Part shown: positions 26,950 through 35,151 of the stretch, piece by piece
How positions within the stretch are numbered: position 1 is the first letter of the stretch
Layout: the number at the start of each line of letters is the position of its first letter
Assembly (NCBI GenBank): GCA_047975205.1
Contig: JBKEDC010000035.1
Span: 1 to 64,000 of the forward strand
Origin: JBKEDC01 sp047975205
GTDB taxonomy: Bacteria; Bacteroidota; Bacteroidia; Bacteroidales; Prolixibacteraceae
Direction of reading: 5' to 3'
Length of the DNA: 64,000 nucleotides
Translations under genes and position numbers: made by a program
The notes under the pieces: model-generated
Told to the model about the DNA's origin: nothing
The model's input: the letters and a program-made list of their open reading frames with translations, nothing else
Database searches by the model: none

Positions 26950-28191
26950 ATGGAGGAAATAATTGATCTAAAAATACATCCCACACACAGCTCATCTATT
27001 ATTAAAGTAATAGGTGTTGGCGGTGCCGGTTGCAATGCCGTAAACCATATGCACGAAGAGGGTATTCATGATGTTGAATTCATTATCTGTAATACCGATG
27101 CTCAGGCTTTGGAAGCAAGTCTCATTGAAAAGAAAATTCAACTGGGAGCAAAACTCACAGAAGGACGAGGAGCCGGTAATTTACCCGATCAAGGTAGGCA
27201 AGCAGCTGTTGAAAATATAGAAGACGTAAGAGAAGCATTAACAAGCCAAACAAAAATGGTATTCGTTACCGCCGGAATGGGAGGAGGAACCGGAACCGGA
27301 GCAGCACCAATCATTGCTGAGTTGGCAAAAAGTATGGGCATATTAACCATAGCCGTGGTTTCAGTGCCATCTCTTAAAGAGGGCCGCCGCCGATATGACC
27401 AAGCTCTTGAAGGTGTAGAGCGGATTCGTGAGCATGTGGACAGTATGTTGGTTATCAGCAACGATAAATTACATAAAACCTATGGAGATATGCCGGCATC
27501 GAAGGCATTTAAACAAGCCGACAGCATAATTACAGCTGCTGTGAAAGGAGTTGCCGAAATCATTACCATTCATGGTAATATTAATATTGACTTTGCCGAT
27601 GTGCACACCGTGTTAGAAGAAAGCAAAGTGTTTATTATGGGAACCGGTTCTGCCGAAGGAGAAGGACGCGCCATGGCTGCCGTGCAAAAAGCATTAGAAT
27701 CGCCATTGTTAGATAGCAATGATATTAGCGGAACAGAAGATATATTACTGAACATTATTTCAGGCGATGAAGAAGTAACCATCGATGAAGTGGGAGATAT
27801 CTTAGATTTCCTTCAAGATAGAGCCGGCGACGATGCGAACATTATATGGGGTAACGGTATCGATCCTACCTTAGGAAATAGAATTAGTGTAACGGTAGTT
27901 GCAACTCGATTTAAAACAAACCCCAGCGAAGTAATTCAAGAACAAGAAATTGAACGACTGACACTCCCCGAGGATAAACCTCAACCGGAACGACGAATGT
28001 TTATTAAAGAAGAAATGAATAAACATGTGGAATTGCTAGGCAACGATAAGCCGGAATATAAACCGAGAAAGAAAACAAAAACGCCAAAACTGACAGAACG
28101 AAAAGTAGAAGAAACCCCTAAAGAAAGCTGGCTAAAACGAATGTTTGGGAGCATCCTTGATGAAGGGGATGATGCTCCTTTAGATGATTAA
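26950..28191 (+). CDS. ftsZ: Cell division protein FtsZ, first tandem copy (divergent C-terminus)
   Basis: A 413-residue tubulin-like GTPase. The signature G111-GGTGTG117 and the catalytic T7 loop N212-I-D214-FAD217 are intact, so it should hydrolyse GTP and polymerise. The C-terminal linker is basic, and it lacks the IPAF-like FtsA-binding peptide. It ends instead in SWLKRMFGSIL (about 393-403) plus an acidic tail, similar in layout to the membrane helix of the neighbouring FtsA. It lies 32 nt before a second full ftsZ, with clear sequence divergence throughout, so the pair is an old duplication. Which copy is essential cannot be read from sequence. Confidence 0.9.
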   Translation: MEEIIDLKIHPTHSSSIIKVIGVGGAGCNAVNHMHEEGIHDVEFIICNTDAQALEASLIEKKIQLGAKLTEGRGAGNLPDQGRQAAVENIEDVREALTSQTKMVFVTAGMGGGTGTGAAPIIAELAKSMGILTIAVVSVPSLKEGRRRYDQALEGVERIREHVDSMLVISNDKLHKTYGDMPASKAFKQADSIITAAVKGVAEIITIHGNINIDFADVHTVLEESKVFIMGTGSAEGEGRAMAAVQKALESPLLDSNDISGTEDILLNIISGDEEVTIDEVGDILDFLQDRAGDDANIIWGNGIDPTLGNRISVTVVATRFKTNPSEVIQEQEIERLTLPEDKPQPERRMFIKEEMNKHVELLGNDKPEYKPRKKTKTPKLTERKVEETPKESWLKRMFGSILDEGDDAPLDD

Positions 28192-28223
28192 TTCAAAAGA
28201 AGCACCGGTAAAACGAAGAATCG

Positions 28224-29618
28224 ATGAATAACGATATAATAAATTTTAATTTAGACGGAAAGTCGAAAGGCGATCTGATTAAAGTCATTGGTGTTGGCGG
28301 AGGAGGAAGCAATGCCGTAAAACATATGCATCGTAACGGAATTACAGATGTGAGTTTTGCCATTTGTAATACCGACTCGCAAGCATTGGAAGAAAGTAGT
28401 ATTCCTGAGAGAGTTCAGCTCGGAGCTTCTCTAACGCAAGGATTGGGAGCCGGGAATAAACCAACCGTAGGCAAACAAGCAGCATTAGAAAGTATTGATC
28501 AAATTGAGCGATTGCTGGAAGAAACTACCCGAATGGTGTTTATTACCGCCGGAATGGGAGGAGGAACCGGAACCGGAGCAGCTCCTATTATTGCAAAAAT
28601 TTGCCAAGAACGTAAGATGCTCACCATCGGAATTGTAAGTTTGCCATTCCGAAGCGAAGGAAGAAAACGCCAAAAACAAGCCCTCGAAGGTATTAAAGAA
28701 TTAGAACAATATGTAGATAGCTTAGTGATCATCAACAGTGAGCGAATTCGAGATATATATGGCGACCTGAGCATGTCGAAAGCATTTGCAAAAGCCGATG
28801 ATTTGCTTTCGATGGCTGCCAAAAGTATTGCTGAAATTATTACCGTGCACGGTATGATAAATGTTGACTTTGCCGATGTAGAAAGCGTGATGAAAAACAG
28901 TGGTGTTGCCAACATGGGCTCGGCAAGAGCTGCAGGAAAAGATCGAGCACTCAGAGCGGTGCAAAATGCCATAAACTCGCCACTGCTCAGCCATAATAAT
29001 ATTGCAGGAGCTACCGATGTGCTTATTAATATAACATCGAGCATGGGCGACCATGAGGTAACGATGAATGAAGCGTATATCGTGCAGGAATACATTCAGG
29101 AAAAAGCCGGGCACACCGCCGAAATCATTTGGGGAAATACCTATGATGACAACATGGGAGAAGAACTGCAGGTGACTATTATCGTTACCGGATTCGAAAG
29201 GAATATACTGCCTAATCAAGCCCCGATTAAAGAAGTAATATCATTAGACGATGCACCCCGGGAAATAATCGGTGACAACAATAAAGATACTGCTTCGGCT
29301 GAATCGTGGACAACAAGAAAAGCCGAACAAAATACGATTGAGTTTAACATGGAAAGCGACGATCGAGAACTCGATGCAATGTATGAATCATCAGGGCAAA
29401 AACTGAAACTCCCGGCAGATGTTGAGGTTGCCGATATGACCGATGAAGAATATGAAGCATATATGAGTATTCCGGCATACCGAAGAAGCCAAATGCAAAA
29501 AGAACGGCAAGTTTCTCCCGATGAGCAAGAACCATCTCGAATGAGCATGAAACGTTCAGAGGACGGCAAGCCAACACTCCGGAGAGGAAATTCCTTTTTG
29601 CATGATAACGTCGATTAA
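28224..29618 (+). CDS. ftsZ: Cell division protein FtsZ, second tandem copy (canonical C-terminus)
   Basis: This 464-residue FtsZ has G112-GGTGTG118 and the T7 loop N213-V-D215-FAD218. Its long acidic linker leads to IPAYRR at 416-421, matching the conserved FtsA-binding peptide (IPAFLRK in E. coli), and it ends in NSFLHDNVD, a tail typical of Bacteroidetes FtsZ. By these marks it is the canonical copy. It is 20 nt before the yqeY homologue, so the two are probably cotranscribed. GTPase blocks are well conserved with the first copy, but most other positions differ. Confidence 0.94.
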   Translation: MNNDIINFNLDGKSKGDLIKVIGVGGGGSNAVKHMHRNGITDVSFAICNTDSQALEESSIPERVQLGASLTQGLGAGNKPTVGKQAALESIDQIERLLEETTRMVFITAGMGGGTGTGAAPIIAKICQERKMLTIGIVSLPFRSEGRKRQKQALEGIKELEQYVDSLVIINSERIRDIYGDLSMSKAFAKADDLLSMAAKSIAEIITVHGMINVDFADVESVMKNSGVANMGSARAAGKDRALRAVQNAINSPLLSHNNIAGATDVLINITSSMGDHEVTMNEAYIVQEYIQEKAGHTAEIIWGNTYDDNMGEELQVTIIVTGFERNILPNQAPIKEVISLDDAPREIIGDNNKDTASAESWTTRKAEQNTIEFNMESDDRELDAMYESSGQKLKLPADVEVADMTDEEYEAYMSIPAYRRSQMQKERQVSPDEQEPSRMSMKRSEDGKPTLRRGNSFLHDNVD

Positions 29619-29638
29619 TAACACCAAAATATAACAAG

Positions 29639-30085
29639 ATGAGTTTAGTAGAACAAATAAACGCAGACTTGAAAACAGCCATGAAAGCACGCGATAAAGT
29701 GCGAACAGCTGCTATTCGAAATATTAAGAAAGTCATCATTGAAGCTCAAACAGCTTCTGCCGATGCCCAGCTTGAAGATACCGATGTCATCAAGATTGTG
29801 CAAAAATTGGCAAAACAAGGCTCCGACTCCGCCACATTATATAAAGAGCAAGGACGCGATGATTTATATACCGATGAAATGGAGCAAGTAGCCGTATTCG
29901 AAGACTATCTTCCAAAGAAAATGAGCGATGAAGAGTTAGCAAAAGCCGTGAAAGCCATCATTGAAAAAGTAGGTGCCGCCTCTATGGCAGATATGGGCAA
30001 AGTAATGGGCATGGCTTCAAAAGAATTGGCAGGTAAAGCCGATGGTAAAGATATTGCCGATAAAGTGAAAGCTTTGCTGTCGTAA
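29639..30085 (+). CDS. GatB/YqeY domain-containing protein
   Basis: A 148-residue all-helical protein of the YqeY family, similar to the tRNA-binding tail of GatB (amidotransferase subunit). KARDKVRTAAIRNI near the start and the C-terminal KVMGMASKELAGKADGK are the family landmarks. Its molecular role is not established. It closes the dcw operon, as it often does in Bacteroidetes after ftsZ, and is followed by a terminator. Confidence 0.88.
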   Translation: MSLVEQINADLKTAMKARDKVRTAAIRNIKKVIIEAQTASADAQLEDTDVIKIVQKLAKQGSDSATLYKEQGRDDLYTDEMEQVAVFEDYLPKKMSDEELAKAVKAIIEKVGAASMADMGKVMGMASKELAGKADGKDIADKVKALLS

Positions 30086-30151
30086 ATTAATTTGATAGTA
30101 TCAGATGTGTGCACTCATATGAAATGAATTTGTCGCACTTCGGAATAAGAA

Positions 30152-30198
30152 AAAAGAATGAGGATATTCCTAGACTTTAGGAGCACCCTCATTCTTTT
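30152..30198 (+). terminator. Terminator of the dcw operon
   Basis: A 12-bp stem (30152-30163 with 30187-30198, AAAAGAATGAGG and its complement) with a 23-nt loop ends in a TTTT tract, 66 nt after yqeY. The A-rich left arm lets it act on the converging minus-strand operon too. Confidence 0.75.
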
Positions 30199-30236
30199 GC
30201 TTTATATTTTTGTAATTCTAACCAACTCTCCAAAAT

Positions 30237-30315
30237 TATGCAAAACGTCGTCTAACGTTTGTCATCTTTTCATTTTTATGCGGAACGTCATATGACGTTC
30301 TTCGTAATTTTAATT
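30237..30315. repeat. Two tandem 40-bp units, each with a palindrome
   Basis: Two units start TATGC at 30237 and 30277, 40 bp apart. Each holds a palindrome: AAACGTCGTCTAACGTTT (30243-30260, imperfect) and GAACGTCATATGACGTTC (30283-30300, perfect). They lie between two converging genes, not in a promoter. Possible roles are protein-binding sites, folded RNA ends, or relics of a mobile repeat. Confidence 0.6.
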
Positions 30316-30390
30316 TCCGGACTTGTTCACTTCAAAAGCAAGTATTCCGATGAGCAATTTCCTTTGCCTATCTTTTATGATACGCAATAT

Positions 30391-30882
30391 TTACCAAGAT
30401 TCGATAACTCTGCCTTCTCGGGCTGCCAATTTATCATATCTATTCCCCAACAAAATGCCTATAACAAAACAAACCGTCATGGTCGGGATGAAAAAAACAG
30501 GATGATGGCTCATAAATAAAGTGCCGAACATCATGCCGATGGTTAACCATAAGACCAAATAAAAGGTTTTATAATGATTCTTCGACACGTATTTAAAATG
30601 CTTTACAAGCAAGCTGTTAATGCTGTTGAGGGCTTTGCGAGCTATTTTTTTGTCTTTATAATTTCTTCTTACATAGGCATCTAAAATCAGTTCGATATCT
30701 TCACGCTGTTCATTGCTGAGATTTTTATGCGTAATTTCACTCAGTGCGTCGGCCATCTCCTGAAATCGTCTGTTTAGTTTTTCGCTAAAATCAGTTCGGT
30801 TCGTATTTCGGTAAATGGTAATTGCTTCATCAATAGTCATGGCTAGGTTTTTATGAGATTTAAACAAATTTAGCTTTTTCAT
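30391..30882 (-). CDS. Unknown small membrane protein (two C-terminal TM helices)
   Basis: I do not recognise this 163-residue protein. The N-terminal two thirds are soluble, charged and helical (about 15-100, with many Lys, Arg and Glu). Two hydrophobic segments follow, at about 105-124 and 128-148, with HHP between them, and the tail is charged. It lies 47 nt after the PepSY-type gene in the same direction, so it is probably the last gene of the ABC operon, but it could be transcribed alone. Confidence 0.6.
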   Translation of the reverse strand: MKKLNLFKSHKNLAMTIDEAITIYRNTNRTDFSEKLNRRFQEMADALSEITHKNLSNEQREDIELILDAYVRRNYKDKKIARKALNSINSLLVKHFKYVSKNHYKTFYLVLWLTIGMMFGTLFMSHHPVFFIPTMTVCFVIGILLGNRYDKLAAREGRVIESW

Positions 30883-30929
30883 GCTAAAAAAGAAGCGAAC
30901 CTACCCACTATTTTCTTCGATGATTTATT

Positions 30930-31472
30930 TTAACTGAAAACAACCCATAAAATCGGTATGATTAATCCGATAAGCACAAACCATTTGCCGCGTCCCATTA
31001 AACCATTTTTTTTAGGCACGATAAACATGCCCGATACAGCTAGAAAAATTAAGGAGCATGCAAAAAAGTCGGCTACCGATGTCCAATGATTGACTTGATT
31101 GTAATGAAATTTATTGAGGTAGAAAATAACCGGTTTCCGCTTGTTAATTTCATAATATAATTCTCCGGTTGAAGAATGATACACCCCGATTCCGCCATTA
31201 AGCATCAGGCGATACACTCCTTCGCTGCCACCCGATATTTTACGAACCTCGGGCAAATCATGTGCATTCCATTGGGCTAACAGCTGCTCTTTATTCAGTT
31301 GTTTATCGAATGTAAATTGTTCTTTTGTGGTTTTATAGGCCGGGTCTTTGCCATCCATATGGTTAAGCAAGAAACCCGATATGCCGTAAATAAGGCACAG
31401 GCCTACTGTTAAGTATCCCAAATCGCGATGAACGGCACGCAGATACTTTCTTATTTTCGATTTTTTTATCAT
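30930..31472 (-). CDS. PepSY-associated membrane helix family protein
   Basis: This 180-residue protein starts with a basic segment and RAVHRDLGYLTVGLCL, the TM-helix block of the PepSY-TM family, with His and a long hydrophobic segment (about 18-37). A periplasmic part (about 40-130) and two C-terminal TM helices (about 134-150 and 162-178) follow. Such proteins appear beside TonB receptors for metals and siderophores, some as inner membrane reductases; His residues suggest possible haem or metal contact, unproven here. Its stop lies in the ABC operon, overlapping the lipoprotein gene by one base. Confidence 0.72.
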   Translation of the reverse strand: MIKKSKIRKYLRAVHRDLGYLTVGLCLIYGISGFLLNHMDGKDPAYKTTKEQFTFDKQLNKEQLLAQWNAHDLPEVRKISGGSEGVYRLMLNGGIGVYHSSTGELYYEINKRKPVIFYLNKFHYNQVNHWTSVADFFACSLIFLAVSGMFIVPKKNGLMGRGKWFVLIGLIIPILWVVFS

Positions 31473-31996
31473 TACAGTTGTTCGTATTCAGTGCCATTCA
31501 GAAAATAAACGGCATAGTAATCTTTATGGTGGTCGGTCATCCATTTTCTCATCTTGGCAATGTTATTGTTTTCGGCGGCGCAACTTTCGGCCGAACCATC
31601 TTCTTCGGCTTTCACTTTGGCTTCCATTTTATCGATGGCTTCTGTTGATATTCGACGCTCCTGAAGCACTCCTTTCACACGAATATCGGTTCCGGTAAGT
31701 TCTCTGTTAAAGCCGTTTATTTTTCCTTCGGCTTCCACACGAATGGTGAAATCTTCTTTTTCGCCTTGCAAAAAGCAACGTTTGCCGGAATGTTTACAAG
31801 TGTGCGTAACGGTTCCTTCCAACACAATTTCTTTCCCCACAAGACTTTCGGCTTTCGAGAGTAGTTCATCAACTTTAATTACTGTTGCTGCCGGCTGTCG
31901 AGTTTCGGCAGTGTTTTGTTTTTGGGAATTTGAGTTTCCGCAACCGGCGGTAAACAATACTACAAAGATTGATAGTAATGCAGCAAAATTTTTCAT
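31472..31996 (-). CDS. OB-fold-like lipoprotein with Cys/His motif
   Basis: A 174-residue lipoprotein: the signal ends in FTAGC (Cys19). Residues about 40-115 look like an OB-fold (EIVLEGTVTHTC...IRVKGVLQ), as in tRNA_anti-like domains. A THTCKHSGKRCFL stretch (about 64-76) places Cys, His and Cys close together, as in metal or haem sites. The C-terminal part carries another Cys and several His. The last base overlaps the PepSY-type gene. Substrate unknown; I infer it is part of the metal or cofactor system of this locus. Confidence 0.65.
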   Translation of the reverse strand: MKNFAALLSIFVVLFTAGCGNSNSQKQNTAETRQPAATVIKVDELLSKAESLVGKEIVLEGTVTHTCKHSGKRCFLQGEKEDFTIRVEAEGKINGFNRELTGTDIRVKGVLQERRISTEAIDKMEAKVKAEEDGSAESCAAENNNIAKMRKWMTDHHKDYYAVYFLNGTEYEQL

Positions 31997-32002
31997 GATG
32001 TA

Positions 32003-33256
32003 TTATTTTAATTGAATGATGTTTTTCTTAATTGTGCTTCTATTGCGAAAAAGGAGTATCGGAATCAGTCCGCATATCCCGGTTAGGATTACAAATATAA
32101 TTTGAGGAATCAGCTCTTTTCTGTTTATGTTCGTCGAAACAAGCACGAGCAATAAAACACAAAGCAGGTTAACGAAGATTGCTTTGGTTGAAATGGAGCT
32201 GAATTCGGGATAAATAAAGGTGGAACGGGGCGATGTTGTTTTTATGGTTGTGGGAAACAAATATTCCATAGCTTTCTGCCAACTTAGCTTAGGAGCGGTC
32301 ATTTGAAGCTTATCGACTTCCTTTAATGAACCCGATTCGAATGCATAATGATAGCGATTTTCGGCTGTGGTAACATATACGTTCCAATAAAGCAGGTTGG
32401 TTAATATGCTGAGTTGGTCGTTGTTTACATCGAAGGTTGGAATCGGAATTTGCACCGGTTCATAGCTTGTATCTGCAAGATAATAGATGTTGCCATCAGA
32501 TGTAAATATAAAACCATAGGTAATATGATTGGCTGTTTCAATGGTTTCCATGTGCACCACATGCATTTGCTTCGGAAGGTTTATGTTCTTTACAAATGGC
32601 TTGCCGTTTACCATTTTTATATGATAAATTTCATTTTTACTGTCTAAGGCGAACCAACCTTCATCATAAGCTTTTTTTGCCGATGGATTTCCGGCTACCC
32701 ATTGTGCCGGAAACCGGAAATGGTGTCGCTCTAAGGCTTGTTGGAATAAAGCCGATTTTTTTTGTTCAATCCGGTTGCTTTCGCAATTGATGAAATGAAT
32801 GTCGTCTTTCAGTGAAAACATATCTTCCGGAGTTTCTAAATTGATACGTCCCGACATGGATTCATACATCGGATATAAGCCAATTGTTTTACAATTTTTC
32901 TTTTTGGGGCTATATCGGAAGAAGAATTGATTGTGTTGAACGATTTTGGTATCAACTGCTCGTCCGGCTATGCTGTGGGGTGCTCTGCCATCTTTAAGTA
33001 ACTGGCGGTAGTTGAGCAATGGGAGAATGCTGTCGGATTCAAATCGGGAATAGTTGTTTCCTTTGCTGTCATGATAGTTAATACCGCTATCGGTGGGCTG
33101 ATAGTTAATAAAATCATTCTTCAGAGAGGAATAATAGCTGAACGGGTATCGGTAGCTGCTTCGGCTTGCACTTTCGGTAAGCCATGGCAGTATAATAAAC
33201 AAGAGCAATGTGCTCAGAACGATAATTAAAGCTTGAATGCTTTTTTTAGTTATCAT
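32003..33256 (-). CDS. DUF4857-like membrane-anchored protein
   Basis: A protein of about 417 residues with an N-terminal TM helix (about 8-24), a large extracytoplasmic region rich in Tyr, Ser and Asn, and two TM helices near the C-terminus (about 356-375 and 383-402). It resembles the DUF4857 proteins that follow ABC-2 permeases in Bacteroidetes; I am moderately sure of that family. I chose ATG at 33256, just after the permease gene. An upstream frame to 33361 overlaps that gene and has no family support. Function unknown. Confidence 0.68.
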   Translation of the reverse strand: MITKKSIQALIIVLSTLLLFIILPWLTESASRSSYRYPFSYYSSLKNDFINYQPTDSGINYHDSKGNNYSRFESDSILPLLNYRQLLKDGRAPHSIAGRAVDTKIVQHNQFFFRYSPKKKNCKTIGLYPMYESMSGRINLETPEDMFSLKDDIHFINCESNRIEQKKSALFQQALERHHFRFPAQWVAGNPSAKKAYDEGWFALDSKNEIYHIKMVNGKPFVKNINLPKQMHVVHMETIETANHITYGFIFTSDGNIYYLADTSYEPVQIPIPTFDVNNDQLSILTNLLYWNVYVTTAENRYHYAFESGSLKEVDKLQMTAPKLSWQKAMEYLFPTTIKTTSPRSTFIYPEFSSISTKAIFVNLLCVLLLVLVSTNINRKELIPQIIFVILTGICGLIPILLFRNRSTIKKNIIQLK

Positions 33257-33278
33257 AGCAATGATTTTAGTGGTAAGT

Positions 33279-33950
33279 TTAGGCTTGCACGCCTTCTTTA
33301 AATCGATAAACTGAATAGAATGGGAATAGGCTGCACAATATGGTAAGCACAAGCAATACAAGGTTCATATATTGAAATCCGTAAGAACCGCTTGGCGTGA
33401 GGAAGACACTCATCAATAGCAATGAGAATACTCCATTAATAATGCGCCTTTTCCATATGGATTCAATGCAAATCCAGCAGCTCAGAAAGTAAGCCGTAAA
33501 TCCGGCCGTAAACCAAGGAATAGTAGCCCAAGCCCACGCCGATAGTATTTCATGAGGCAATTTGAAGCTTAGTAAGCTGAACAAAATAAGCAAATATAAA
33601 ATATAACCGATGGCTTGAACTGTAATGCCGAATAGCATCATGGCGGCAATTGTTTTTCGGGGAGATATGGGCAGATGTAGGGTGAGTTTCAGGCTTCGGC
33701 GTCCCATTTCGGGCACAAATTGAAATAATCCGATAGTTAAACCGCAAAAACAGGGAATATATTTGAGCAGAGCCGTAAAGTTGGCATCTTTGTTCACAAT
33801 CATATCCCACAAGTGAGCAGCTCCCGCTACTCGCAATTTGGTTTGAATATCAACACCTAAATAGAAGGCAAGCAGCACAAATATGCCGATAATAGCTGCA
33901 ATAATAGTTCGGAGTTTAATCCATTCTTTATAAAAAATAGCTTTAATCAT
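33279..33950 (-). CDS. ABC-2 type transporter permease
   Basis: A 223-residue membrane protein with about six hydrophobic segments and the pattern of an ABC-2 permease (KEWIKLR at the start). It lies 4 nt after the ATPase gene, so the two form one transporter. No substrate-binding protein is encoded in the operon, so an exporter or regulatory complex is more likely than an importer; that direction is an inference. Confidence 0.82.
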   Translation of the reverse strand: MIKAIFYKEWIKLRTIIAAIIGIFVLLAFYLGVDIQTKLRVAGAAHLWDMIVNKDANFTALLKYIPCFCGLTIGLFQFVPEMGRRSLKLTLHLPISPRKTIAAMMLFGITVQAIGYILYLLILFSLLSFKLPHEILSAWAWATIPWFTAGFTAYFLSCWICIESIWKRRIINGVFSLLLMSVFLTPSGSYGFQYMNLVLLVLTILCSLFPFYSVYRFKEGVQA

Positions 33951-33954
33951 GTGT

Positions 33955-34842
33955 TTAATATTTACCGGTTAAACCAATGAAGGCATCTTCTAAGTTTAGT
34001 TTTTCGCTTTGCAGCCCCTCAATACAATATCCTTTGCTTTGCAGTAAAGCCTTAACTTCGGGATCGGGCAGAAAAGAATAGCAAATGCCTGTACCTTTTA
34101 GCAGCTCCGGATTATAAATATGTTCTGTATTCATTAATGGCGTAATGTCGATGGCATTGAAAGTGAAACGTTTGAAATTGTTTAGTATTTCATTGGTGGG
34201 CAGGTGCAGCATGAGCTTACCGTAATCCATAATCATGGTTTCATCAATCAAATCCTCCATATCTTGAATGATGTGAGAGGTAAGAAAAACGGTTTTGTTT
34301 TCGGCAATTACATATTCTTTCAAATAATCAACAAAAATCCTGCGATACCCCGGATCTAATCCCATGGAGAAATCATCTAAGATTAACAGTTCAGGATCTT
34401 GTGCCAGAATTAAACCTAAAGCAACTTGCGAACGCTGCCCACACGACATGGTAGCGAGTTTTTGCGTTTTGGTCACTTTCATGCGGTTCATGAGCTCCCA
34501 ATAAGGTTCAGATTTCCAATTGGAATAAAATTGGCGATAAAATTTCTCAATCTGAACCACATTGAAGTAATTGTGCTGCACGTGTCCTTCTAATAAGAGT
34601 CCTATTCTAGATTTAGTTTCAGGTTTTAGAACATCAATATTTTCGCCAAATAAATAGCAATTGCCCGAATAAGGTTTTAAATATCCGTTTAGAATATTGA
34701 TGATGGTTGTCTTTCCGGTTCCATTTTTACCTAAAAGCCCTAAGATTTTTCCTTTCTCGACTTGAAAATTCAGGTTTTCATATATAAGGCGTTCTCCATA
34801 AAAATGGGTAATGTTTTCGCATCGAATGATGGGTTCTGTCAT
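33955..34842 (-). CDS. ABC transporter ATP-binding protein
   Basis: About 295 residues. Walker A GLLGKNGTGKTT and Walker B LLILDDFS are clear, and the signature reads MSCGQ instead of LSGGQ. The residue after Walker B is Asp rather than the usual catalytic Glu (LDDFS versus LDEPT), as in a subset of ABC-2 ATPases, and FSMGLDPG continues the normal D-loop. ATG at 34842 is preferred because it starts just before the family region IIRCENITHFYG; an in-frame ATG at 34878 adds 12 residues. It opens the minus-strand operon. Confidence 0.86.
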   Translation of the reverse strand: MTEPIIRCENITHFYGERLIYENLNFQVEKGKILGLLGKNGTGKTTIINILNGYLKPYSGNCYLFGENIDVLKPETKSRIGLLLEGHVQHNYFNVVQIEKFYRQFYSNWKSEPYWELMNRMKVTKTQKLATMSCGQRSQVALGLILAQDPELLILDDFSMGLDPGYRRIFVDYLKEYVIAENKTVFLTSHIIQDMEDLIDETMIMDYGKLMLHLPTNEILNNFKRFTFNAIDITPLMNTEHIYNPELLKGTGICYSFLPDPEVKALLQSKGYCIEGLQSEKLNLEDAFIGLTGKY

Positions 34843-34949
34843 ATGTATGATATTTGATGACTCCAAGACTTGTGTCATATAACTTTCAACATAAGTTTCG
34901 GAGTGTTAAATAATGCTTGCAAAGATAGACTTCCCTAATGTTTCATTTT

Positions 34950-35048
34950 TCCCTATAATTTGGGATTTATGGGTTTTATAAATGGAAATCTATCCCAATT
35001 TATAGGGATGAATCTGCAATTATGGTTGTTTATCCCAATAATAGGGGA
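34950..35048. promoter_or_regulatory. Three copies of a 16-bp palindromic operator
   Basis: TCCCTATAATTTGGGA (34950-34965), TCCCAATTTATAGGGA (34993-35008) and TCCCAATAATAGGGGA (35033-35048) are three versions of one palindrome, TCCC-N8-GGGA, the first in reverse orientation. They start 43 and 40 bp apart, about four helical turns. Half-sites appear at 34931-34940 and near 35083-35092. They lie between the divergent ABC and TonB operons. Binding of one regulator to both promoters is inferred; no regulator gene is nearby. Confidence 0.75.
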
Positions 35049-35151
35049 TGGATGATTATGCTAACCGGCATGAAATCATAATTTTTAGGGATTGTAGGCA
35101 CGAGCCGGGCTTATTTCCTTTGTGTTGACAAACGTAAGTAGAATTCAATAG

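Noticed and set aside
28499..29095. 198-codon minus-strand frame inside the second ftsZ
   Set aside because: It is an antisense shadow of a highly conserved gene, rich in Ser and Ile as expected from reversed codons.
26950..29618. Tandem ftsZ as assembly duplication
   Set aside because: The two genes differ over most of their length and have different C-termini, so they cannot come from a repeated read.
13216..30085. Missing murF and ddl in the dcw cluster
   Set aside because: These genes often lie elsewhere in Bacteroidetes; absence from the cluster is ordinary.
30259..30519. Plus-strand reading frame of 86 codons
   Set aside because: It overlaps the palindromic repeats and the 3' end of the minus-strand membrane protein gene, with no start signal or family.
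34950..35048. Fur box in the ABC/TonB intergenic region
   Set aside because: The palindrome has TCCC/GGGA arms and does not resemble the Fur consensus GATAATGATAATC.
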